From Actinomycetes bacterium (GTDB lineage Bacteria > Actinomycetota > Acidimicrobiia > Acidimicrobiales > RAAP-2): 64,000 nucleotides of DNA. This document shows, one piece after another, positions 27,421 to 36,315 of this stretch; the first letter of the stretch is position 1, and each line of letters starts with the position of its first letter. The notes below the pieces were generated by a model. The model saw nothing but the letters and a program-made list of their open reading frames with translations, searched no databases and was not told the DNA's origin. The translations under genes and the position numbers were made by a program. The stretch spans positions 1-64,000 of the forward strand of contig JAJYBR010000001.1 in the NCBI GenBank assembly GCA_021778895.1. Reading direction: 5' to 3'.

Positions 27421-30400
27421 TTATTCCGTTTCTGGCACCCCAAGGATGCAAGCGGTCACTCGTTCATCGAGAGGCGCCGCTGCGGGAAGATCGGTGAAGC
27501 GCTCGGAGAAGTCCGCGAAGTCTGGAGTCTCGTGCTGCAGCCGTGCGGTTACGTCTCGAAGGAGGATGTAGCGCCGCCGCCGCGTCTCTTCTCGTTGTTG
27601 AGCAAGAAACGGTGAAACGAACTCGAGCCATCGTTCGGCGACAAGATGGGGGTCTACCGCGGTGTTCTTCGGGCTCGCGAGTGTTGCGAGTTGTGCCCAA
27701 AGCATGCCGGTCTCTTCATCGTGTTCCTTTCGAGACCGAGCGGCCCACGAAGTGATGACGGTCTCCATCTGGCTGAGCGCACGAATCATTCGCTTCGGGA
27801 GGAGCTGGCGCTCTGCCACGGTGGCGACGTCGAGGCATCGGTCCAACACGGCTGCGGCGACGTCGTCGAACTCCCGGTTGCGGGGATCCTCATCCAACAG
27901 GTTCCTCAGGCGGGATGCCACATCTGCGAGGTCTGTTGTGAACCCTCCCGAAATCGATGGATCGACCATCAGCCACCGCGGTGCGCCGTGGGCGGCGGCC
28001 GCGATCGAGAAGAATGCCCACGGATGGCGTGAGCGAAGCGGGGCAACCCGCGCCATGACCCGGCTGGTCTCCGTGCGGTAGTGATCGTAGACATCGGACG
28101 AGACGATGGCTGTCGGCCCCGACACCAATTGGCGAATCGGTTCAAGGGCGTCTTGGATCCCGTCCCAGGGTTCGCGCTGCGCCTTCGACAATTCGTCGAT
28201 CTGGTCGGTGGCGGTGACTATGACAGCGTCGTCCACGAGTTGCTCAAAGTCTGGAATCCTCAAGTTCGATCCCAGCAACTCCTCGCTCTCTCGGGCACGG
28301 CGGACCAGCTTCTCGTAGGCGCGTGTGGCGAAGGATGGACCGTCCTGAGGCCACCACGCCTGGATTGTGTCGTAGGGACTGTCCATTCGGTCGACCCGAC
28401 CGACTCGCTGTTCGGCGACCCGGAGCGTGGTTGGAAGATCCAGGTGGGCGATACACGACGCACCCTGGAGATTGAGCCCTTCGTTCATAGCATCGGAACA
28501 CAGTGCAATCGCCTGGGCGCGTGCGTCGGGTGCGAAGGCCGCGGTGACCTTGCGGCGCTGTGACTCGCTATTGGCAAGGAGGACTTCGGTTCGCCCAAGG
28601 TCCTTCGTGCTCAGTAGGACACTGAGCATTGCCAGGGTCACCGGGTGACGGTCGAAAGCCAAGACCCGCTCGTGCTCACGAGCGAGACGAGCTAGCAGGT
28701 CGACCTTGGCCATCTCGCGGGCATTCGACATTCGTCCGACCAGACTCAGCACACGTTCGTAACGATCGATCTCCTCGGCGCACATCGCCCGCCACTGCGA
28801 GAGGTCCACGAGCCACGGTTCAACATCGCACGTGAGGCGCACGATCGGTGGGCCATCTTCCAGGCGCTGGCGCAACTTTTCGATCACGTCGCCCGTATCT
28901 GTTGACTTGAAGCTCGGGTCGACAGCGAATCGTCGCGCTGCTTCCAGGGTTCCGGCGAGGTGCTCAATCACGGCCGCCCGCGACGAACGCAGTGCCTCGA
29001 GAACGTGATGACGCGCGAGACCCTTTGCGGAGTGCAATCGGAACTGCAGCCACTGGTCGTCGCTGTACTGCGAGCGCAGACTCTTCGGAACCCCTATCTC
29101 CCGCTCCAACTGCGAGATTCCGACGAGTCCATTGACCACATCGCGAACCTGGTCAGCCAGTTGGGCATCGTTGTCGGTCTCTCGTGTCGCATAGATCTCA
29201 GCGCGGTGTTCAGGGTAACGGCAGACGCGTTGGCTCACCGGATGCACGAAAGCGTCTGGATAGCGATCGACCATCTCGTTGATGTGTGCCTTCGTGCGTC
29301 GGACCGTGAAGCGCTGGATTTCGCGCCGAAGTTCCTCGATCTCGTTGGGCAGGAGCATGCCTTCACCGAGTCCCCGACGACGTTCGAGACGGTTAAGGAT
29401 GTCGAGCGTGCTGTCCTCGAAGTTGTCGGGACCAAGGAGACCCACGAGATCGAGAAGGTCGCTGGCTCCCCGACTGATCGGAGTAGCAGTGAAGAGCATG
29501 ACGTTGTCGGCAAGACTCTCGAGGACTTGGCGTGTCCGCTTGGAACTGTGATTCAAGAAGTTGTGTGCCTCATCGACCGCGAGGATTTGAGCACTCCTCA
29601 CGAGTCGACTTTCATCGCTGTTCGAATCTGCCGCCGCCCGAGACAGGATTCCGTGCGACACCGGTTCCAACATGAGTCCAAGCTGAATCGCCTCGGATTT
29701 CCACGTTCCGATGACCGCGGGGGGCCCAACCAAGACCGTAAGGTCTCGTCGTGCGCGTCCGGTGCGCCACAGTCGATCGCGCGCGGCGCGAACGAGGTGC
29801 GCACCCATGAGCGTCTTGCCCGAGCCCGTCGCGTCAGCGACCAGCACGCTCCCCACTGTCTCGGAGATCCAAAGCGCTTCGGCGATACCCGATCGTTGTG
29901 ATGGCCAGAGAGGACGGTCGACTGACGAAGGCTCGGCGAGGTAACGCGAGGCCCAGTCACCCTCAAGGAGATTGGCGCAGGCGCGCGCGAGTGCTTCCTC
30001 CCAGGAGACGACGCGCAGCAGTTGGTGGAGAAGTTGGCGAAGCTCGTCATCCCAGCTCTCACCGGCGGTCCAGTAGTTCTCAGCGATAGCGACGAGCTCG
30101 CGGTAACGCTTGGGCTCATGGATGGCGTCAAACCGTGCGTTCGCCTCGTATTGATCACCTAGCCCGAAACGTGTGAAATTGCTCGAGCCGACCGTGGCCG
30201 CATTCTCCCCAACGAAGATCTTGGCGTGGAGCCGATGGGAGCCGTGGATGAATCGCGCACTGAGTAGTCCGCGTTCCAGCGCCTCGATTGTTTGAAGCAC
30301 CTGCGCTGAGGCGCGCAGAGAGACTCCCTGTTCCTCAAGCCAGTATTCCTTGGCAATGTCGGTGAACTCAGCTCGAACGGACCGGAATTCGTGTTTGGCA

Positions 30401-30708
30401 GACGTGAAGGGTTCAGCGCCGAATACCAAGCGAACACAGGCGCCATCGCGACGCGAGATCGTCGTCCAATCGGATACGAGATGAACGAGTTCACCAAGAG
30501 AGGAGAATCCAGCAATGAGGAGTGGGGACGACGAATCAACTACGTCGTTCCACACAACATCGCGAACTTGCGATCGGCTGTAATTGACAGGAAAGCGCGT
30601 GGATTCCGGCCACGACGCTCCGCTGAGAACTATCGACGCCCGATTTCCACCTTCAATCTCAAACAGCGGAAGCTGTCCATCACGATCTTGGGGGAAACGT
30701 CCGGACAC
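27421..30708 (-). CDS. HKD (PLD-like) nuclease-SF2 helicase fusion, probable defence protein
   Basis: The 1,095-residue protein has an N-terminal phospholipase-D-type domain with a single HKD motif: His161-x-Lys163 (RLHAKIFVG) followed by GSSN at 174-177. A single motif implies a dimer active site. The helicase part has Walker A ATGSGKT (about 293-299), DEAH at 379-382, LFTATPISRGASDLLDL as motif III and RVAEQRVGRVDRMDS as motif VI. The C-terminal 300 residues are unassigned. Related HKD and SNF2/DEAH proteins occur in restriction-like systems such as DISARM, but there they are separate genes. The GTG start lies six bases after TAGGTT, with TTGGAC 16 bases further upstream. Its codon use is more AT-rich than the backbone, suggesting transfer. 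Confidence 0.8.
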   Translation of the reverse strand: MSGRFPQDRDGQLPLFEIEGGNRASIVLSGASWPESTRFPVNYSRSQVRDVVWNDVVDSSSPLLIAGFSSLGELVHLVSDWTTISRRDGACVRLVFGAEPFTSAKHEFRSVRAEFTDIAKEYWLEEQGVSLRASAQVLQTIEALERGLLSARFIHGSHRLHAKIFVGENAATVGSSNFTRFGLGDQYEANARFDAIHEPKRYRELVAIAENYWTAGESWDDELRQLLHQLLRVVSWEEALARACANLLEGDWASRYLAEPSSVDRPLWPSQRSGIAEALWISETVGSVLVADATGSGKTLMGAHLVRAARDRLWRTGRARRDLTVLVGPPAVIGTWKSEAIQLGLMLEPVSHGILSRAAADSNSDESRLVRSAQILAVDEAHNFLNHSSKRTRQVLESLADNVMLFTATPISRGASDLLDLVGLLGPDNFEDSTLDILNRLERRRGLGEGMLLPNEIEELRREIQRFTVRRTKAHINEMVDRYPDAFVHPVSQRVCRYPEHRAEIYATRETDNDAQLADQVRDVVNGLVGISQLEREIGVPKSLRSQYSDDQWLQFRLHSAKGLARHHVLEALRSSRAAVIEHLAGTLEAARRFAVDPSFKSTDTGDVIEKLRQRLEDGPPIVRLTCDVEPWLVDLSQWRAMCAEEIDRYERVLSLVGRMSNAREMAKVDLLARLAREHERVLAFDRHPVTLAMLSVLLSTKDLGRTEVLLANSESQRRKVTAAFAPDARAQAIALCSDAMNEGLNLQGASCIAHLDLPTTLRVAEQRVGRVDRMDSPYDTIQAWWPQDGPSFATRAYEKLVRRARESEELLGSNLRIPDFEQLVDDAVIVTATDQIDELSKAQREPWDGIQDALEPIRQLVSGPTAIVSSDVYDHYRTETSRVMARVAPLRSRHPWAFFSIAAAAHGAPRWLMVDPSISGGFTTDLADVASRLRNLLDEDPRNREFDDVAAAVLDRCLDVATVAERQLLPKRMIRALSQMETVITSWAARSRKEHDEETGMLWAQLATLASPKNTAVDPHLVAERWLEFVSPFLAQQREETRRRRYILLRDVTARLQHETPDFADFSERFTDLPAAAPLDERVTACILGVPETE

Positions 30709-30714
30709 TTCACG

Positions 30715-30720
30715 AACCTA
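30715..30720 (-). promoter_or_regulatory. -10 box TAGGTT of the leaderless helicase promoter
   Basis: On the minus strand TAGGTT ends six bases before the GTG at 30708. A TTGGAC -35-like element lies 16 bases upstream. Confidence 0.6.
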
Positions 30721-30885
30721 CATGACCAGTGTCATAGTCCAACGAGGGCAAATCGTCGCGGTCATCCCTCATGCGCTGGTGGAACTGACCGGGTCCCCGT
30801 GAGCTGAGCCACCCGCCGTGCGAACTCAGTTACCGAGATTGGTGAAGAGGGCAGCGTCAAGAACAGACAGCACACACCCGAGTAG

Positions 30886-31065
30886 GTGATCCGGAAGCCA
30901 GAGGACCGCGACTGCAACTTCGCCGAGGGCCTGAGCGTCGGGAAAGTCTGCAAGCACCTCGAGATCACACCCTCGACGTGTCTCCGCTGGCGCAACCAGT
31001 TCGGCTGGCGTGAGGCGGACGGCGTCAAAGACCAGCGCGAACTGCGCAAGGAGAACGGGCGCCCA
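30886..31065 (+). pseudogene. IS3-family transposase OrfA remnant
   Basis: The translation GLSVGKVCKHLEITPSTCLRWRNQFGWREADGVKDQRELRKENGR is a clear helix-turn-helix start of IS3 OrfA (family pattern: AEVCKHLEIS...YHRWRNQYGG...LKELEKEN). Homology stops near 31065 and no OrfB follows, so this is a dead fragment. It shows that the segment has accumulated insertion sequences. Confidence 0.8.
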
Positions 31066-31085
31066 AGAAGTTTGTGGCTGACCTG

Positions 31086-31114
31086 CGGGGGTGTGTTCAG
31101 TTGTCACACCCCCG
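31086..31114. terminator. Strong hairpin, terminator-like
   Basis: A perfect ten-base stem CGGGGGTGTG / CACACCCCCG with a nine-base loop lies just beyond the stop of the secreted-protein gene at 31139. No T-run follows on either strand, so termination is likely but not certain. Confidence 0.55.
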
Positions 31115-31138
31115 AGGCCGCCAAGGTTTGCGACTGTT

Positions 31139-31999
31139 CTAGTGGACGACCAGATTGCCGCCGATCACCGTCTGAGACGCGGACATGGTGCCTGTACACG
31201 TTGACGGGTTGACTCCGCTTCCATATCCATACGTCACTAGGTCACCACTGGTACCGGGCGTCCCGCCGTCCACGACGCTGAAGACGACCGGAGTGCCAAC
31301 GAGCGCGGGAGCGTTTGTGGGGATCGTGTAGCCGAACCTGGCCGTACCCGGGGCGTTCGTGGTCGCCTCGGTGACACTGGCGCACGTCACCGGTGCGGTG
31401 TAACTGAAGGCCTCGAAGGCTGAACCGGCTGGTGCCGACCACGTCCCGTAGTCGTTCGTGGTCCCGTAGCTCTCAGTACCCGCGATCGATCCGTCGCTCG
31501 CGATCGTGCCGTTCATGACAAGCGAATAGCCGGCGCCGACTCCTGTGTACATCAGCGACATCGTGAACGAAGTCCCCTGAATTAGTCCGTTCGCAGTCCA
31601 CGTGTAATTGGTGTCAGGTAGGTAATATCCCGAAGCACCGAACGCCAGAGTGTTGGGGGACAGTGCGTCGCGTGAGGTCACCATCATGCTGTGAACATAC
31701 GTGTTGCCACCGATGACGAATGACAATTTCATGGTCTCGCCCGCCGTGAAACTCCAAACGCCAGAGCCGGGAGTTGAGTAGTCAAAATTGGTGTACGTGA
31801 CGGAACCCTTGGCGGGAGTTTGGTCGAAGGCGCTGAAGGACATGTACTGAAGCGTCGTCCCAAGTTCCACGCCGCCGGTGGCCTTCGGAACGGTACTCAC
31901 CGCCGACGCCGGACTCGTCCCGATCGTCACTAGCGACGCGAGAGATACGACAATGGAGGCGAACACGCTCGTTATCGTCGACCGATGAGATGGTTGCAT
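31139..31999 (-). CDS. Secreted protein of unknown function, Thr/Ser/Gly-rich beta type
   Basis: The 286-residue product has a signal peptide (STITSVFASIVVSLASLVTI, cleavage near SPASA). The mature chain is rich in Thr, Ser, Gly and Tyr in alternating strand-like patterns (GSVTYTNFDYSTPGSGVWSF; GTSFTMSLMYTGVGAGYSLV). Only two cysteines are present late in the chain (VTCASVTE and STCTGTM), perhaps one disulfide. No known domain is recognised. An upstream ATG at 32023 is also possible; 31999 was chosen because AAGGTAGG lies before it. More AT-rich than backbone genes. Confidence 0.6.
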   Translation of the reverse strand: MQPSHRSTITSVFASIVVSLASLVTIGTSPASAVSTVPKATGGVELGTTLQYMSFSAFDQTPAKGSVTYTNFDYSTPGSGVWSFTAGETMKLSFVIGGNTYVHSMMVTSRDALSPNTLAFGASGYYLPDTNYTWTANGLIQGTSFTMSLMYTGVGAGYSLVMNGTIASDGSIAGTESYGTTNDYGTWSAPAGSAFEAFSYTAPVTCASVTEATTNAPGTARFGYTIPTNAPALVGTPVVFSVVDGGTPGTSGDLVTYGYGSGVNPSTCTGTMSASQTVIGGNLVVH

Positions 32000-32023
32000 G
32001 AGACACCTACCTTTTCTCTTCAT

Positions 32024-32234
32024 TCATTGTCGAATGACCGTCCAGGGTGTCGGTCTCGCCATTCATTCCCCATCAGCGATGGCGACCGCATTGAGAGCTG
32101 ATGGATTGTCACACCACGCCTGTAATTCGCAGGCTACAACCTCATCGTCGGTGGTGCAAACGGAAGCACTGGGGATCACGTCCCGCCGAGTGGTGTAACT
32201 CTGATGGAGCACCTCTCGATGTTGGGTCATCTTC
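32024..32234. other. Intergenic stretch between secreted-protein gene and IS256
   Basis: It contains the promoter side of the gene at 31999 and the outer end of the IS256 element. The sequence near 32181-32200 (GTGTAACTCTGATGG) weakly resembles the inverted sequence near 33535 and may be the IS terminal repeat. Confidence 0.35.
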
Positions 32235-33461
32235 TCACTTGACCTTGGCCAGGGCAACCGGCGCTGACTGCAGCGCGTCACACTTCAACTGATCCATGGA
32301 CTCCTGGCTGAGATAGCGACGCTCTGAGACGGTCCACTCGTCGTGCTGTTCGACGACGACGGCGGTGATGAGTCGAAGGGCCGCGGCGTCGTTGGGGAAG
32401 ATCCCCACGACGTTGGTGCGCCGCTTGATCTCGGCGTTGAGTCGCTCGAGCGAGTTCGTCGACCAGATCTTCTGCCAGTGGTTCGTCGGGAAGTGGCGAA
32501 ACGCGGTGAGGTCCTCAGCCGCGTCGAGCAGCATCTCATTCACGACGCCGAACTGGCGCTTCATGGTGGCCGCCACCTCCTTCAACTGACGCTCGACGTG
32601 GGTCGCGTCGGGCTGGGCGAAGATCGTGCGGATCATCGCGGCCACCATCTGCTGGTGGTTCTTGGGCACCTTCACGAGCACGTTGCGCATGAAGTGCACC
32701 CGACAGCGCTGCCAGGAGGCCCCGGGAAAGACCTTGGCAATGGCGGCCTTGAGGCCCAGGTGGGAGTCGCTGATGACGAGCTGGACCCCGCGAAGGCCGC
32801 GTTCGCGCAGGCTCTGGAGGAACTCGGTCCAAAAGGCCGCGTCCTCGGAGTCGCCGATGGCGACACCTAAGACCTCACGAGAGGCATCCTCGGCGACGCC
32901 GGTCGCGACGACGACGGCCCGGGAGACGACTCGTCCGCCGACGCGGGCCTTGACGTAGGTGGCGTCACAGAGCAGGTAGACAAAGCCCAGGTGGGAGAGG
33001 TTGCGAGCGCGAAAGGCCGTCATCTCCTCGTCGAGCGCGCCACAGATCCGAGAGACCTCGGACTTGGAGATCCCGGCGTCGACACCCAGAGCCGAGACCA
33101 GGTCGTCGACCTTGCGGGTGGAGACCCCGTGGACGTAAGCCTCCATGACCACGGCGTAGAGGGCCTGGTCGATGCGTCGGCGGCGCTCGAGCACACTCGG
33201 GAAGAACGAGCCCTTGCGCAGCTTCGGGATCTTCAGCTCGACGTCGCCGGCCTTGGTGGTGAGCAGACGGGGTCGCGAGCCGTTGCGCTGGGTCGTTCGG
33301 GCCAGCGTGCGCTCGTGGCGCTCGGCCCGGACGACCTCGGTCGCCTCGGCCTCGATGAGGGCCTGGTAGAGGAACGCGACCATCTGGCGAACGAGGTCCC
33401 CGCTCTCGTCGCTCTGGAGTGCGTCGAGCACCGTGGATAGGTCAAAATCTGTCTGGGTCAC
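32235..33461 (-). mobile_element. IS256-family transposase (complete)
   Basis: The 408-residue DDE transposase of the mutator/IS256 family has first Asp in YLLCDATYVKARV, second in LVISDSHLGLKAAIAKVFPGA with the WQRCRVHFMRNVL motif, and the Glu in STNSLERLNAEIKRRTNVVG. Length and motifs indicate an intact enzyme. The GTG at 33461 was chosen because AAAGGA lies upstream; an ATG at 33494 is an alternative. Terminal repeats could not be fixed precisely. Confidence 0.9.
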
Positions 33462-33559
33462 CGGAGTGTTCCTTTCGTGCCTTGCAATGGACACATCAAG
33501 AACTACTCCGGTGGCCCTTCCTCACGAACGACCTCAGGATTTACTGTGATTGGCTTTAG

Positions 33560-33755
33560 GCGCCGTTCGGTTTCGGTCTGACTCGAACTTTTACTGGCGT
33601 CATGCCTTGGTGGTGATTTGTCGACCAGGACTGAGCGGCAATTCATAAGGCCAACACGTCAAGCGGAAGTGACCCAATAGGGGCCCGTCGAAAGACCCAT
33701 CACAGTACTGTCCGACCGCTCAACGTGCCAGCCGACCGTTCAAAGGAGAACCGTC
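33560..33755 (+). ncRNA. Candidate IS110 bridge-RNA region (left-end non-coding part)
   Basis: About 195 non-coding bases lie immediately upstream of the IS110 recombinase. In the IS110 group the left non-coding end encodes the bridge RNA that pairs with target and donor DNA. I infer the location from that layout only; loops and guide sequences were not resolved. Confidence 0.4.
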
Positions 33756-34832
33756 ATGGACAGCATGACACCGTTGAGTGCCGTTGACAAGATTGTCGTC
33801 GGCGTCGATACCCATAAATACCTCCACGTCGCGGTGGCCCTCGATTCACTCGGCGTGCGCCAGGGCGAGTTGACTATTGCGAGTGACACCGAGGGCTATC
33901 GGAAACTCGAGCAGTGGGCTCAGTCCCTCGGCCCCGTGGACACATTCGGTGTCGAGGGCACGAACTCCTATGGCCGGGGTCTCACGAGCTACCTGCAAAG
34001 TCACAACCATCGAGTCGTCGAAGTCTCTCGTCCCGATCGTCGTGCGCGGCGGCTCAACGGAAAGAGCGATCCACTGGATGCCGAGTCGGCGGCTCGGTCC
34101 GTGTTGGCCGGCACTTCTCAGGCACGGGCGAAGACCGCCGCGGGCCACGTCGAGATGATTCGAGCAATCAAGACGACCCGCGACGGTGCCCGAAAGGCTA
34201 GAACGGCGGCTCTCACGAGCCTGCGCAACCTCCTCATCGGTGCTCCGGCTGCGCTGCGCGAAGAGTTGGAACCTCTCACCACTCATGAGTTGATCAAGCG
34301 ATGCGCGAGCTTTCGAGTCGCCGCCATTGACTCGCCGAGCGCGTCGACGAAATACGCCCTGCGCGCACTGGCTCGGCGTCATCAGTTCCTCACTGAGGAG
34401 ATGCTGACTCAGACCACGCTGCTCGATACGTTGACGCGCACCGTGGCACCGACGCTGCGTGAGGGTTACTGCATCGGCGTCGACTCGGCCTGCGAACTCC
34501 TCGCGGCCCTGGGCGACAATCCTCAAAGAGTGCCGAGCGAAGCGGCATTCGCCAAGATGTGTGGTGCCGCGCCGGCGCCCGCGTCGTCGGGAATGACGAC
34601 GCGCCACCGACTCTCCAGGGGTGGCAACCGCCAGGCCAACGCCGCACTCCACCGCATCGTCATCGTGCGGATGCACCACGACGAACGGACCCGCGCCTAC
34701 GTCGCCAAGCGACTCGCCCAAGGACTTTCGAAGAAGGAGACTGTGCGTTGCCTGAAGCGCTACGTGGCCCGAGAGATCTATGCGCGGGTGATGCACGACG
34801 TCGTGGAACTTAAGAAGGCAGAAGTGGCGTGA
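33756..34832 (+). mobile_element. IS110-family recombinase (complete)
   Basis: The 358-residue DEDD recombinase has the N-terminal RuvC-like domain with VVGVDTHKYLHVAVAL, VEGTNSYGRGL and NGKSDPLDAESAAR. The C-terminal Transposase_20 domain has FAKMCGAAPAPASSGMTTRHRLSRGGNRQANAAL, containing the catalytic serine region. AAAGGAG precedes the ATG. Downstream, TTGACATATAGGGGCATC (34846-34863) looks like a typical IS110 right end. The element seems intact and is inserted next to the IS256. Confidence 0.9.
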
Positions 34833-34993
34833 CTGGCCAATTTGACATATAGGGGCATCACCACTTGAGGGGACGTCAACTCGAATAATCGACATGACAT
34901 CATTGGTAGCCCAATTCTCGGCGATCAGTGCATTCCTACACGTGCGCTGGTCGTGCCCGGCTCGGGGTGACGCTATGCCAGAGTCTTGACGAC

Positions 34994-35689
34994 ATGAAGA
35001 TTGACACGAAGTTCGACTTCCGGAGTGCCGCCGGCCGTAAGGACCCCGACGTCTACAGCCCAACCCTCCGTCGCTACCACCAGATCCTGTGGAGCAAGCC
35101 GTTGCTGAGCGGTGAGATGTTCGAGCTGTCCACCTCGACCCCCGGTGCGTACCTGCATCACCACTCGGGGCTCGGAGAGTTCGTCTTGACGAGTGACTCG
35201 GTCATCGTGAGCTTCCGGAGCTGGAAGTCGATGCGCTCGATCATCGAGCAGGTCCCCGACCACGAGCTGGACGCCTTCCAGGCGGCCAGCTACACCATGG
35301 GCGCGATGATGGTCTTTCCGGGAAACCGCGTCGACGGCAAGGCCACGATCAACGGGGCCCGCGGCCTCACCCGATCGATCGCCGACCGCCTGGACCTCAC
35401 CCTCGAGTGCATCCGGCGCCACTACGCGGATCGAGACAGTCCGCTTACGGCGACGCTCGATCGCTACGGTGACTTCTTCGCCCTCTTTGGGGACTTCGCT
35501 GGCTACGTGGACTTCTTCTTGCTCGATGACCTGGTCGATGACGCCTTGATGGTCAAGTACTTCATGGACTTCGACGACTTTCGCCCGCCCTCGGTGCCGA
35601 GGAACCTTGCGACCTACCTGGAGTACCGGCGTCGCTCACTCGACTTCGTGTGGGCGCGAAACGAGCGGATCGACCGACTGTCACGCTAG
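34994..35689 (+). CDS. DUF6994-like hypothetical protein
   Basis: The 231-residue soluble protein starts MKIDTKFDFRSAAGRKDPDVYSPTLRRYHQILWSKPLLSGEMFEL. Conserved-looking parts include FRSWKSMRSIIEQVPDHELDAF, NGARGLTRSIADRLDLTLECIRRHY and YGDFFALFGDFAGYVDFFLLDDLVD. I believe this pattern belongs to the DUF6994 group of unknown function; that recall is not certain. The ATG at 34994 gives the family-like N-terminus, with no good ribosome site. It is the last gene before the tRNA. Confidence 0.6.
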   Translation: MKIDTKFDFRSAAGRKDPDVYSPTLRRYHQILWSKPLLSGEMFELSTSTPGAYLHHHSGLGEFVLTSDSVIVSFRSWKSMRSIIEQVPDHELDAFQAASYTMGAMMVFPGNRVDGKATINGARGLTRSIADRLDLTLECIRRHYADRDSPLTATLDRYGDFFALFGDFAGYVDFFLLDDLVDDALMVKYFMDFDDFRPPSVPRNLATYLEYRRRSLDFVWARNERIDRLSR

Positions 35690-35926
35690 AACAACGTTGA
35701 CTAATGCCTCTGCGTCGCGTTGAAGGTAATTCGCGTTGGCTTTATGAGGGTGCTGGCAGGCCGCGATACCTCAGGGATATGAGGAATCCGATGTTCGGGG
35801 TGAGGTCCACCTAGGAGGTCGCGAGGGGGAGTTTGAGCGTCCCACGGCTTTCTACGCTTGTGAGTAGGTGGCGCACATGGAGCAGCACCGGTGCCCGTCT
35901 AGCAGAAGTCGGGAGATGTTCGCGCC
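35690..35926. other. Intergenic stretch upstream of the tRNA-Arg promoter
   Basis: No supported gene or hairpin is visible. It ends at the repeat that carries the TAGGCT box. Confidence 0.4.
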
Positions 35927-35991
35927 TAGGCTGAGTGATGAGTCTCGCGCGGAACTCTTCGCGGAGGTTCGCGCGGAAGTCCCGCCCCCGT
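35927..35991 (+). repeat. Direct repeat copy 2 (upstream of tRNA-Arg)
   Basis: Partner of 27149-27215. It includes the TAGGCT box (35927-35932), probably the tRNA promoter -10, and runs into the first eight bases of the tRNA gene. Confidence 0.8.
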
Positions 35992-36021
35992 AGCTCAGAG
36001 GATAGAGCATCGGTTTCCTAA
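35938..36021 (+). CDS. Arg-rich leaderless mini-ORF, copy 2, running into the tRNA gene
   Basis: The ATG is five bases after TAGGCT. The 27-residue peptide begins MSLARNSSRRFARKSRPR and its TAA stop lies in the tRNA anticodon loop. Its codons include AGG, the codon read by this very tRNA. It may be a chance product of tRNA leader sequence. Confidence 0.25.
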   Translation: MSLARNSSRRFARKSRPRSSEDRASVS

Positions 36022-36058
36022 ACCGTGAGCGCAGGTTCGAATCCTGCCGGGGGCACCA
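35984..36058 (+). tRNA. tRNA-Arg (anticodon CCT)
   Basis: This is a 75-base cloverleaf: acceptor GCCCCCG pairs with CGGGGGC, discriminator A, and CCA is encoded in the DNA. The D-arm is GCTC...GAGC, the anticodon loop TTCCTAA gives anticodon CCT (reads AGG), and the T-arm is GCAGGTTCGAATCCTGC. It is intact and serves as the attachment site of the element to its right, whose far end repeats the tRNA 3' half. Confidence 0.95.
36015..36055 (+). repeat. attL: tRNA 3' half, left attachment site
   Basis: The core TTCCTAAACCGTGAGCG (36015-36031) is repeated exactly at 45824-45840. The similarity continues to the end of the acceptor stem with three mismatches, so integration restored an intact tRNA. 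Confidence 0.85.
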
Positions 36059-36315
36059 TTGGTATCAGGCCATTCGGCCTGGTCACGCTCAATGTAGACA
36101 TGGCTCACTGTGGTTCACCATAGTTCGCCGTGGCTAGAGAGTCATGTCCCAAACCTGTCCCAAAATCTCTCACACAGCTTGGTCGTGTAGCCGGGCGATG
36201 CACGTGGGACCCTAGCCGGGGTCGCGCAGGATGGACATTTCGACCGTCCGGTGCTGACCTAGATTCGGTCCAGGTCGCTTCAGTAGCCTGTTCCTCCTGA
36301 GGGAAAGGTGGGACC
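36059..36315. promoter_or_regulatory. Left-end non-coding region with integrase arm-type repeats
   Basis: Two TGTCCCA repeats (36145-36151 and 36156-36162) are 11 bases apart. The same pair spacing of GTCCCA occurs at the other end (45733-45738 and 45744-45749). A TAGCCT -10 box at 36284-36289 serves the nuclease gene downstream. Confidence 0.55.

Noticed and set aside
27421-30708. Reading the helicase-nuclease gene as part of a DISARM or BREX cluster
   Set aside because: No methylase, DUF1998, PglZ or other signature partner gene lies beside it; the element methylases are beyond the tRNA and belong to another unit.
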